DNA of 30,773 bases. It comes from CAYHPY01 sp964358485. Lineage in GTDB: Bacteria; Elusimicrobiota; Elusimicrobia; UBA1565; UBA9628. The stretch covers positions 1 through 30,773 of the forward strand of contig CAYHPY010000041.1 of assembly GCA_964358485.1 (NCBI GenBank). The letters run 5' to 3'. Each line of letters starts with the position of its first letter. Position 1 is the first letter of the stretch. Below, piece by piece: positions 15,517-22,436 of the stretch. The notes under the pieces were generated by a model. It was not told where the DNA came from and made no database searches. It saw only the letters and a list, made by a program, of their open reading frames with translations. A program made the position numbers and the translations under genes.

Positions 15517-17573
15517 TAGTTTCCTCCGGCCTCGGCCAGCGGGGGCCGGGCGGTTTCTTTGAGATGGCGCTGGTAGGCGCCGAGCGCTTGAATCGGGAAG
15601 TAATTGCGGTACATCGTGTACTCCAGATAGAAAACCTGGGGAAAGCCCGTTCCCGTGTACTCGGTTTCGTCCCAGGTGCCGTCTTCCTTCTGATTGGAGA
15701 TCAAGTACTCCACGCCGCGCCGGACGGGCTCCCCATGGATGCCGGCCGCCATGAGCCCCATGATGGCCCAGGCCGTCTGGGAGGGGGTCGAGGGGCCGCG
15801 TCCTTTCTGGGCGGGGTCGGCGTAGGTGAGGCAGGTTTCGCCCAAGCCGCCGTCCTCGCGCTGGACCGACAACAGCCACTCCGCCCCCTTTTGCACGAAG
15901 GGCTGGCTCATGTCCTCGTCAATGGCGGCCAGGCCCCGGAGTGCCTGCCAGGTTCCGTAAATGTAGTTGACGCCCCAGCGGCCGAACCAGGAACCGTCCA
16001 ATTCCTGCTCGGATTTCAGGAAGGCGGCCGCCCGGGCCACCGAGGGATAGCCTCGGTCGTAGCCGATGTAGCCCATGAGCTCCAGGACCCGGGCCGTGAT
16101 GTCGGCGTAGGGCGGGTCGATCATCGCGTTGTGGTCGGCGAAGGGAATCTTGGTGAGGATGGCCTTGGTGTTTTCCTTGTCGAAGGCCGCCCAACCGCCG
16201 CTGGAGGACTGCATGGAGAGGGTCCAATTGAGGCCGCGCAGGCAGGCCTTTTCGCGTGCCAAGGACAGGGGCTCGTCCAGGTAGACGTGGCGCAGGGCCA
16301 GCATGACCATGGCCGAATCGTCGACGTCGGCGTAGTAGGCGTTGTTGAACTGGAAGCACCAGCCGCCGATGGGGCCCTTGGGATTGGTGTATTTCCAGTC
16401 CCCGGCGATCTTGATTTCCTTGGAGATGAGCCAGGAGGCCGCCTTGACCAGGGCCGGGTGGTTGCGCTCCATGCCGGACTCGGCCAGGGCGATGACGGAG
16501 ATCGCGGTGTCCCAAAGAGGCGAGATGGAGGGCTGGATCTCCAGCTTCTCTGCGGGCTCGGCCGCCAATTCGAGGCGGTCGAGCATCTGCAGCTGCTCGA
16601 CCAGCCGGGGGTCGGTGTCCGGGTAGCCCAGGCACTTCATGGCCATGACGGTGTTGACGATCCCGGGGTAGATTGCTCCGAGGCCGTCGGAATCCTGGAG
16701 GCGCTCCAGGATCCAATCCTCGGCCAGGCGCAGGGCCCAGACGCGGATCCAATGGCCGCCGCGGCCTTCCAGGGTCTTGAGGCCGTTATCCCAAAAGAGG
16801 AAGAAGTTGGTCCAGGAGAAGAAGCCGTGGGGAGCGACCGCCTCTTTGAGCGGGATGTGCCGCCGGGAATCCGGGAAGAGCTCGTCCAGGACGGCGTTGG
16901 GCGGACAGGAGATATGCGGCTGGAACGCCCACACGATGGAGAGGGGCACCACGATGGAACGCGTCCAGGCCGACATCTCATAGATGTTGAAATAGAACCA
17001 GTTCGGAAACAGCATAAGCTCCGGCGGGATGGTGGGCACGCCCCGCCAATCGTACTGCCCGAACACGGCCATGTAGAACTTGGTGTAGGTGTTGACCTTG
17101 TGGATGCCGCCGAGGTCGCGAATCTTCTTGCGGGACCGGGCCAGGATCGGGTCCTGGGCGCTGGTGCCGGCGAATTTCAGGGCCCAGTAGGCCTTCACGG
17201 TGGCGGAGATCTCGGCCGGCCCGTTCTTGTAGATCGGCCAACCGCCGTCGGGGAGCTGTTCGGAGAGGATGTGCTGGGCGAGTCTTTTGACCTTGACGGC
17301 GTCGCCGCGCCCGAGGAAATTGAGCAGCATGATGGTGTCGGATTCCAGGGTGGTGTCGGCCTTCAATGGCCCGCACCAATAACCTTCCTCGGGGTTTTGC
17401 TGCTCGAGAAGGGCGTTCTGCGCCCGGAGAATGGTGTTTTTGAGGTCTTTGGGAATCTCTCCCTCTTTGGCGGGGGAGGCCAGGGAGGGCCGGAGGTTGT
17501 CCGCCCAATCCTTGGGCTTCCTATATTGGCCCCCTTTGGAGGTGAGCCAATCCGACACTATATTCTTGATCAT
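15516..17573 (-). CDS. shc: Squalene-hopene cyclase
   Basis: 685 residues from the ATG at 17573. An upstream in-frame TTG (17582) overlaps the promoter -10 box and cannot lie in the transcript. The enzyme cyclises squalene to hopene/hopanol at the membrane. The catalytic acid motif is DVDDSA (Asp416, 418, 419), Ser replacing the usual Thr. QW-type repeats run through the chain: QNPEEGYWCG, QLPDGGWPIY, QSSSGGWAAF, QELDGSWFGRWG, QREDGGLGE and QKEDGTWDE, ending in FYLEYTMYRNYFPIQALG. It is the first gene of the operon continuing with hpnH, hpnA, hpnG, ispA, dxs and ispH. No hpnC/D/E (squalene synthesis) is adjacent. Confidence 0.95.
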   Translation of the reverse strand: MIKNIVSDWLTSKGGQYRKPKDWADNLRPSLASPAKEGEIPKDLKNTILRAQNALLEQQNPEEGYWCGPLKADTTLESDTIMLLNFLGRGDAVKVKRLAQHILSEQLPDGGWPIYKNGPAEISATVKAYWALKFAGTSAQDPILARSRKKIRDLGGIHKVNTYTKFYMAVFGQYDWRGVPTIPPELMLFPNWFYFNIYEMSAWTRSIVVPLSIVWAFQPHISCPPNAVLDELFPDSRRHIPLKEAVAPHGFFSWTNFFLFWDNGLKTLEGRGGHWIRVWALRLAEDWILERLQDSDGLGAIYPGIVNTVMAMKCLGYPDTDPRLVEQLQMLDRLELAAEPAEKLEIQPSISPLWDTAISVIALAESGMERNHPALVKAASWLISKEIKIAGDWKYTNPKGPIGGWCFQFNNAYYADVDDSAMVMLALRHVYLDEPLSLAREKACLRGLNWTLSMQSSSGGWAAFDKENTKAILTKIPFADHNAMIDPPYADITARVLELMGYIGYDRGYPSVARAAAFLKSEQELDGSWFGRWGVNYIYGTWQALRGLAAIDEDMSQPFVQKGAEWLLSVQREDGGLGETCLTYADPAQKGRGPSTPSQTAWAIMGLMAAGIHGEPVRRGVEYLISNQKEDGTWDETEYTGTGFPQVFYLEYTMYRNYFPIQALGAYQRHLKETARPPLAEAGGN

Positions 17574-17581
17574 AATCGTCA

Positions 17582-17611
17582 ATTATACACCAAAACGCCG
17601 CCGGCGATCAA
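17582..17611 (-). promoter_or_regulatory. Promoter of the hopanoid/MEP operon, leaderless layout
   Basis: On the minus strand, TTGATC (17611-17606), an 18-bp spacer and a perfect TATAAT (17587-17582). The ATG at 17573 follows after 8 nt, so the message should start at or within a base or two of the start codon. No Shine-Dalgarno site is present. Confidence 0.65.
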
Positions 17612-17627
17612 TAAATAACGGCAAACC

Positions 17628-17657
17628 TTGCCATGTCCGGGGATATTTCTGTATACT
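17628..17657 (+). promoter_or_regulatory. Promoter of the liv operon
   Basis: TTGCCA (17628-17633), an 18-bp spacer and TATACT (17652-17657). The predicted start near 17664 leaves a leader of about 39 nt with GGAGGA (17692-17697) before the ATG at 17703. It diverges from the hopanoid promoter; the two -35 boxes are 16 bp apart. Confidence 0.6.
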
Positions 17658-17702
17658 CGGCCCACTCGCCGAAGACTTTTTTCGGGAAAACGGAGGAATT
17701 CC

Positions 17703-18866
17703 ATGGTTTTGAGCGGCTCGGTTCGAAAGGCGGCGGCGGGAATTTTCGCGGGAATGACCCTGTTGGCGTGGGCCGCCTGCGGGCCCAAGGAGAAGGTGGT
17801 GCGGATCGCGGTCGCCGTCCCGCTGACCGGCGACATGGGGACCGAGGGGCAGGGCCTGCGCCGGGCCGTGGAGCTGGCGGTCGAGGAAGCCAACGCGTCC
17901 AAGCGCTTCGACTTCAAGCTGGAGGCCGCCCCGTTCGACGACCGCGCCGATCCGAAGGAAGCGGTCAACGTGGCCAACCTCATCGTCTCCGATTCCCGGA
18001 TCATCGCCGTGGTCGGCCACTACAATTCCGGCTGCGCGATTCCGGCGGCCAAGGTTTACGCCCGGGCCGGCATTCCGATGATCAGCCCCGCGGCGACCAA
18101 TCCCGAGGTCACCCGCCAGCAGATGAGCTCCGACTGGGTGGGGCCGAAAATCGTTTTCCGCGTGGTGCCCACCGACGACGTCCAGGGCTCCGAAGCCGCG
18201 CGCTTCATCCACGGCAAGCTCGGCAAGCGCCGGGTGGCCCTGCTTCACGACAAGAGCCCGTACGGCCAAGGGTTGGCCGAGGAGTTCAAAAAAACCTTCC
18301 TTTCGTTGGGGGGGAAGCTCTCCAGCGAGGACGGGATCTCGATCGGGGACAAGGATTTCAAGGCCCTGCTGACCCGGATCAAATCCGCCGACCCCGAAGG
18401 GGTCTATTTCGGGGGGCTCTACACCGAGGCCGGGCTCATCGTCAAGCAGATGCGCGAGCTCGGCATGAAAGCCGCGTTTTTCTCCGGCGACGGGGCGAAA
18501 ACCCCCGGCCTTTTCGACGTGGCGGGCGAAGCCGCCGACGGCGCCTATCTGACCATCGTCGGCATTCCCGTGGAGCTCCTTCCCAGCGCCCAGAAATTCA
18601 TGAGCGACTACAAGGCGCGCTGGACCGGATCCTCGGAGGAGATCAAGCCCTTCGACCATTTCGGCTACGAGGCGGCGCGCATCATCTTCGAAGCCATCGC
18701 CAAGGCCGGAGCCGACCGCGCCATGGTGACCGAGGAGCTTCGCCGGACGAAGTACGAGGGGATCCTGGGCACCACCGAGTTCGACGCCAAAGGCGACACC
18801 AAAAACTCCATCATCACCATGACCCAGGCGCGGGCCAAGGACCGGACATTCCCCAAGGTGAACTGA
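17703..18866 (+). CDS. livK: Liv-type ABC transporter substrate-binding lipoprotein
   Basis: 387 residues from the ATG at 17703 with GGAGGA 5 nt upstream. A signal peptide ends at Cys26 (LLAWAAC), a somewhat atypical lipobox with Trp at -3, so lipid anchoring is likely but not certain. The mature protein is a type I periplasmic binding fold: VRIAVAVPLTGDMGTEGQGL, AVVGHYNSGCAIPAAKVY, MISPAATNPEVT and FFSGDGAKTPGLFDVAGE match Leu/Ile/Val-binding proteins. It delivers branched-chain amino acids or related amides and ureas to the permease. Specificity cannot be read from sequence. It is first gene of the five-gene liv operon. Confidence 0.9.
   Translation: MVLSGSVRKAAAGIFAGMTLLAWAACGPKEKVVRIAVAVPLTGDMGTEGQGLRRAVELAVEEANASKRFDFKLEAAPFDDRADPKEAVNVANLIVSDSRIIAVVGHYNSGCAIPAAKVYARAGIPMISPAATNPEVTRQQMSSDWVGPKIVFRVVPTDDVQGSEAARFIHGKLGKRRVALLHDKSPYGQGLAEEFKKTFLSLGGKLSSEDGISIGDKDFKALLTRIKSADPEGVYFGGLYTEAGLIVKQMRELGMKAAFFSGDGAKTPGLFDVAGEAADGAYLTIVGIPVELLPSAQKFMSDYKARWTGSSEEIKPFDHFGYEAARIIFEAIAKAGADRAMVTEELRRTKYEGILGTTEFDAKGDTKNSIITMTQARAKDRTFPKVN
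18855..18861 (+). promoter_or_regulatory. Shine-Dalgarno site deciding the CTG start of livH
   Basis: AAGGTGA ends 6 nt before the CTG at 18868 and complements the 16S 3' end. No ATG, GTG or TTG lies in the livH frame between the in-frame TGA at 18859 and the CTG. Confidence 0.5.
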
Positions 18867-18867
18867 T

Positions 18868-19761
18868 CTGTTTGTTCAGCAGCTGATCAATTCCCTGACC
18901 CTCGGGGCGATCTACTCCCTGATCGCCCTGGGCTATACCCTGGTCTACGGGATTCTCTCGATGATCAACTTCGCGCATTCCGAGGTCCTGATGATCGGGG
19001 CTTTCATCGCGCTGGCCTTGTCGGGTCTGCTGCCGCCCGAGACCGGCCTGCCGGGTTTGATCCTGCTGTTTGCGGCCAGCATGGTCGGAGCCGGGGCGCT
19101 CAACGCGCTCATCGAGCGCTTCGCCTATCGTCCGATCCGCTCCGTGTCGCGCCTGGCCCCCCTGATCTCCGCCATCGGGGTTTCCATCGTCCTGCAAAAC
19201 GTGGTGTTTCTTTGGGTCAGCAATCAGTCCCTGCGCTTTCCGGCGGTGGTGGGCATGCGGCAGTTCCAATTGGGGGAGGCCACGGTCAACTCCCTGCACG
19301 TCGTCATCCTGGCCTCCGCCCTGGGGCTGATGGCGGTCCTGCATTACTTCATCGAGCACACCAAGATGGGCAAGGCCATGCGGGCGTGCTCGGACGACAT
19401 CGAGGCCGCCGGGCTCATGGGCATCGACTCCAACCGGGTCATCGCGGCGACCTTTCTGGTCGGGGGGGCCCTGGGCGGGGCGGCAGGAATCCTCTACGGC
19501 ATGAACTACGGCTCGATCAAGTACAACCTGGGATTCCTTCCGGGCGCCAAGGCCTTCACGGCGGCCGTCCTGGGGGGCATCGGCAACATCCGGGGGGCCG
19601 TTCTGGGCGGGTTCATCCTGGGGACCCTCGAGGTCATGGCCGCGGGCTACATCCCCAACGGCGCGCAATGGCGCGACGTGATCGCCTTCGGGATTTTGAT
19701 CATCGTCCTGTTGTTTAGGCCCTCCGGCATCCTCGGGGAAAAGACGGCGGAAAAGGTCTGA
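18868..19761 (+). CDS. livH: Liv-type ABC transporter permease LivH
   Basis: 297 residues if started at the CTG at 18868. A simple call would use the ATG at 18961 and lose 31 residues. The extra N-terminus (LFVQQLINSLTLGAIYSLIA) is the conserved first segment of LivH and precedes GYTLVYGILSMINFAHSEVLMIGAF, so the longer form is right by homology. The protein has about eight hydrophobic helices and the permease coupling block (LMGIDSNRVIAATFLVGGALGG). With LivM it forms the membrane channel. It starts 1 nt after the livK stop and ends in TGATG, overlapping livM. Confidence 0.85.
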   Translation: MFVQQLINSLTLGAIYSLIALGYTLVYGILSMINFAHSEVLMIGAFIALALSGLLPPETGLPGLILLFAASMVGAGALNALIERFAYRPIRSVSRLAPLISAIGVSIVLQNVVFLWVSNQSLRFPAVVGMRQFQLGEATVNSLHVVILASALGLMAVLHYFIEHTKMGKAMRACSDDIEAAGLMGIDSNRVIAATFLVGGALGGAAGILYGMNYGSIKYNLGFLPGAKAFTAAVLGGIGNIRGAVLGGFILGTLEVMAAGYIPNGAQWRDVIAFGILIIVLLFRPSGILGEKTAEKV

Positions 19762-20714
19762 TGTCGCGCCTGCGCAACCTCCCCTGGAAATGGATCGCGC
19801 TCGGCGCCGCCCTGGCCCTGCCCCTGCTGGCCGCGGCCACCGGCCGGGTCTACCTCACCCGCGTCGGCGGCATCGTCGGCCTTTACATGATCCTGGGCCT
19901 GGGCCTGAATTTCACCTTGGGCTATGTGGGCCTCTTCGACCTGGGCTACGTGGCCTTTTACGCCGTCGGAGCCTACGCCGTCGCCGTTTCCGCGAAATTC
20001 GGCTGGCCGCTTCCCGCGGCGGTCCTGCTGGCGGTCGTGGCCGCCACCCTGGTCCGGCTGGCCCTCGGGGTGACCATCCTCCGGCTGAGGGGAGACTACC
20101 TGGCCGTCGTTTCCATGGGTTTCGGGGAAATCGCCCGCCTGACCATCAACAATCTCGACGCTCTCACCAACGGCCCAAAGGGCCTGCAGGTGGCGCCCCT
20201 GCGGCTCTTCGGCGCGCCCCTGGAAAACGTTCATTATTATTACGCGATCCTCGCCTTGGTCCTGCTGTCGGTGATCGCCTCCCGGCGGCTCGAGGATTCC
20301 CGCCTGGGGCGCGCGTGGGTGGCCATTCGCGAAGATGAAATCGCGGCCAACCTGGCCGGAGTCCCGGTCGCCAAGCTCAAGCTGTTGGCCTTCACCATCA
20401 GCGGCGCTTTCGCCGGCCTGGCCGGGGCGGTCTTCGCCTATTGGGAGGGCTTCGTGACCCCCGAGTCCTTCGTGTTTTGGGAGTCCATCCTGGTCGTTTC
20501 GATCGTGGTCCTGGGCGGCATGGGCTCGATCTCCGGCGTGCTCCTGGGCTCGTTCATCCTGAGCGGAAGCCCCGCCTTCATGCAGGCGTTTCTCTCGGCG
20601 GATTGGATCAACTACCGCTACCTGTTCTTCGGGCTTATTTTGGTATTGACCGTGCTGTTCCGCCCGCAGGGCCTTCTGCCCTCCGCGCGCCGGGAGGCGG
20701 AGCTCGACCGATGA
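19761..20714 (+). CDS. livM: Liv-type ABC transporter permease LivM
   Basis: 317 residues. A polytopic permease with typical LivM blocks: YMILGLGLNFTLGYVGLFDL, GDYLAVVSMGFGEIARL, LTNGPKGL, the cytoplasmic coupling segment GRAWVAIREDEIAANLAGV, and VVLGGMGSISGVLLGS. It pairs with LivH to form the pore for branched-chain amino acids or similar amides. The start overlaps the livH stop by one base (TGATG) and the stop overlaps the livG start (ATGA), so subunit synthesis should be coupled. Confidence 0.93.
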   Translation: MSRLRNLPWKWIALGAALALPLLAAATGRVYLTRVGGIVGLYMILGLGLNFTLGYVGLFDLGYVAFYAVGAYAVAVSAKFGWPLPAAVLLAVVAATLVRLALGVTILRLRGDYLAVVSMGFGEIARLTINNLDALTNGPKGLQVAPLRLFGAPLENVHYYYAILALVLLSVIASRRLEDSRLGRAWVAIREDEIAANLAGVPVAKLKLLAFTISGAFAGLAGAVFAYWEGFVTPESFVFWESILVVSIVVLGGMGSISGVLLGSFILSGSPAFMQAFLSADWINYRYLFFGLILVLTVLFRPQGLLPSARREAELDR

Positions 20715-21502
20715 CCCGCCCCTCGCGCGCCCATCCGGGCAAGGTTCTGCTCAAGGTGCGCGACCTCGCGCAGCATTTCGGGGGGCTCAAGGCCGTCGAC
20801 CAGATCAACCTCGACGTCCATGAGGGGGAGATCGTCAGCGTGATCGGCCCCAACGGGGCGGGCAAAACCACTTTCTTCAACATCATGACGGGCGTTTACC
20901 CCGGCTCCCGCGGGACCATCGAATTCCAGGGCAAGTCCATCCGCGGCCGCTCCAGCCCCGACATCACGGTCCTGGGCATCGCCCGCACTTTCCAGAACAT
21001 CCGACTTTTCGGAAACATGACCGCGCTGGAGAACGTGATGGTCGGCCGCCACGGACGGACCTCCCAGCGCCTTCTGGGGCCCTTGCTTCGCCTGCCCTCC
21101 TTCCGGGAGGAAGAGGCGGGCATCGAATCGTTCTCCAAGGACTGCCTATCGTTTGTCGGGATCCTTTCCTCCGGAAACCTTCTGGCCAAGAATCTGCCCT
21201 ACGGCCTGCAACGGCGCCTGGAAATCGCGCGCGCCCTGGCCACCGAGCCCCGCCTTCTCATCCTCGACGAGCCGACGGCCGGTATGAATCCCACGGAGAG
21301 CCAGGAGCTGGTGGGGCTGGTGCGCCGCATCCGCGAGCGGGGGATCACGGTCCTGCTCATCGAGCACCACATGCGAGTGGTCATGGACATTTCCGACCGG
21401 GTCATCGTCCTCGACTACGGCGTCAAGATCGCCGACGGGCCGCCCAAGGAAGTGGTGGCCAATCCGCGGGTCATCGAGGCCTATCTGGGGAAAGGCGAAT
21501 GA
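20711..21502 (+). CDS. livG: Liv-type ABC transporter ATPase LivG
   Basis: 263 residues from the ATG at 20711 (ATGA overlap with livM); a longer upstream frame is a livM shadow. Nucleotide-binding motifs: Walker A GPNGAGKTT, the LivG-specific LGIARTFQNIRLFGNMTALENV, a family-variant signature LPYGLQRRLEIARAL, Walker B LLILDEPTAGMNP, and switch His in LIEHHMRVVM. The C-terminal YGVKIADGPPKEV and VIEAYLG segment is usual for LivG. It powers import together with LivF. Confidence 0.94.
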   Translation: MTRPSRAHPGKVLLKVRDLAQHFGGLKAVDQINLDVHEGEIVSVIGPNGAGKTTFFNIMTGVYPGSRGTIEFQGKSIRGRSSPDITVLGIARTFQNIRLFGNMTALENVMVGRHGRTSQRLLGPLLRLPSFREEEAGIESFSKDCLSFVGILSSGNLLAKNLPYGLQRRLEIARALATEPRLLILDEPTAGMNPTESQELVGLVRRIRERGITVLLIEHHMRVVMDISDRVIVLDYGVKIADGPPKEVVANPRVIEAYLGKGE

Positions 21503-22239
21503 AGCGGCCCGCCAAACGAATCGACGGCGGCCCGGTCCTGGAAATCCGGGAACTGCAGGCCGTTTACGGAAAAAAAATACGCGCCCTCAAGGGAGTCTCC
21601 CTGGAGGTGCGGGATGGGGAGATCGTCGCCCTCGTCGGAAATAACGGGGCCGGAAAAACCACCCTCCTCAAGAGCGTGGCCGGCCTGCTCAAGCCGGAGC
21701 AGGGGGAGGTGCTGTTTCACGGCGCCTCCCTGGCCGGAATGCCCGCCCACCAGGTCACGCGCCTGGGCATCGCCTTGGTTCCCGAGGGGCGGAGGATATT
21801 CCCGCGCTTGACGGTGATGGAAAATCTGGAGATGGGCGCGTATTTCCGCGAGGACTCGGACCTGGACAAGGATTTCGCCCATGTCTTTGAATTGTTCCCG
21901 ATCCTGGGAAAAAGGCGCGCCCAGCTGGGCGGAACGCTCTCCGGAGGCGAACAGCAGATGCTGGCCATGGGCCGGGCGCTCATGGCGCGGCCGTCCTTGC
22001 TTATGCTCGACGAGCCCTCGATGGGGCTGGCCCCGGTGGTCGTGGACCGGATCTTCGAGATCATCGCCCGGATCAACCAGGAGGGCGTGACCATTTTCCT
22101 GGTTGAGCAGAACGCCAAGCGCGCCCTCCAGGCCGCCGGGCGCGGCTACGTCATCGAGACCGGCAACATCGTTTTGGCGGACACGACCGACGTCCTCCTT
22201 CGCGACGCCTCCGTGCAAAAAGCGTACCTGGGCCTATAA
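21499..22239 (+). CDS. livF: Liv-type ABC transporter ATPase LivF
   Basis: 246 residues, start overlapping the livG stop (ATGA). Motifs: LQAVYGKKIRALKGVSLEV, Walker A GNNGAGKTT, ALVPEGRRIFPRLTVMENL (LivF hallmark), signature TLSGGEQQMLAMGRAL, Walker B LLMLDEPSMGLAP and LVEQNAKRAL. The C-terminus VQKAYLGL is typical. It is the last gene of the liv operon, ending in TAA 11 nt before a -10 box that leads to the repeat/tRNA region. Confidence 0.94.
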   Translation: MKRPAKRIDGGPVLEIRELQAVYGKKIRALKGVSLEVRDGEIVALVGNNGAGKTTLLKSVAGLLKPEQGEVLFHGASLAGMPAHQVTRLGIALVPEGRRIFPRLTVMENLEMGAYFREDSDLDKDFAHVFELFPILGKRRAQLGGTLSGGEQQMLAMGRALMARPSLLMLDEPSMGLAPVVVDRIFEIIARINQEGVTIFLVEQNAKRALQAAGRGYVIETGNIVLADTTDVLLRDASVQKAYLGL

Positions 22240-22250
22240 GCGCCCCGGAA

Positions 22251-22259
22251 TGCTATAAT
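22251..22259 (+). promoter_or_regulatory. Extended -10 promoter upstream of the tRNA-Thr repeat region
   Basis: TGCTATAAT: a perfect TATAAT (22254-22259) with the extended TG. No good -35 is seen. A GCCG equal to the first four bases of the tRNA lies 8 nt downstream (22268-22271), the expected distance for transcription to start at a tRNA 5' end. This is probably the original tRNA promoter. Confidence 0.5.
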
Positions 22260-22272
22260 TTTCGCGCGCCGT

Positions 22273-22357
22273 CCCGCATGCGGCGGGACAGGCCGTTAAC
22301 TGATACAATTTACGCCGCCCCGCATGCGGCGGGACAGGCCGTTAACTGATACAATTT
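22273..22357 (+). repeat. Two direct 39-bp identical repeats (46-bp period) with internal hairpin and -10-like box
   Basis: Positions 22273-22311 and 22319-22357 are identical over 39 bp. Each copy has a CCCGC/GCGGG stem around an ATGCG loop (7 bp in copy 1: 22271-22277 with 22283-22289), a GTTAAC hexamer, and an extended -10-like TGATACAAT. Each larger unit (46 and 45 bp) ends in GCCG, the same four bases that begin the tRNA. Copy 2's -10-like box ends 3 nt before the mature tRNA, too close to drive it properly. This could be a small repeat element or a tandem promoter duplication. Confidence 0.85.
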
Positions 22358-22358
22358 C

Positions 22359-22430
22359 GCCGAGGTAGCTCAATGGCAGAGCAATCGCTTCGTAAGCGAT
22401 AGGTTGTGGGTTCGAGTCCCATCCTCGGCT
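22359..22430 (+). tRNA. tRNA-Thr (anticodon CGT)
   Basis: A 72-nt cloverleaf without encoded CCA. Acceptor stem GCCGAGG (22359-22365) pairs with CCTCGGC (22423-22429), discriminator T. The D arm is GCTC/GAGC, the anticodon stem ATCGC/GCGAT with loop TTCGTAA gives anticodon CGT (reads ACG, threonine), and the T arm is GTGGG/CCCAT with TTCGAGT. No terminator follows; an open frame begins 6 nt downstream. Confidence 0.95.
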
Positions 22431-22436
22431 AAAATT

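Noticed and set aside
15564..17618. Plus-strand open frame of 684 codons opposite squalene-hopene cyclase
   Set aside because: It mirrors a gene with clear QW and DxDD motifs, has no family signal and arises from high GC third positions.
21199..21237. Degenerate ABC signature in LivG as a sign of inactivity
   Set aside because: Variants of this form (LPYG.QRR) are, to my knowledge, normal in LivG proteins; Walker A, Walker B and the switch His are intact.
22273..22357. CRISPR-like repeat pair
   Set aside because: There are only two copies, with a 7-bp gap instead of a spacer, and no cas genes. The units carry -10-like boxes and tRNA-start bases.
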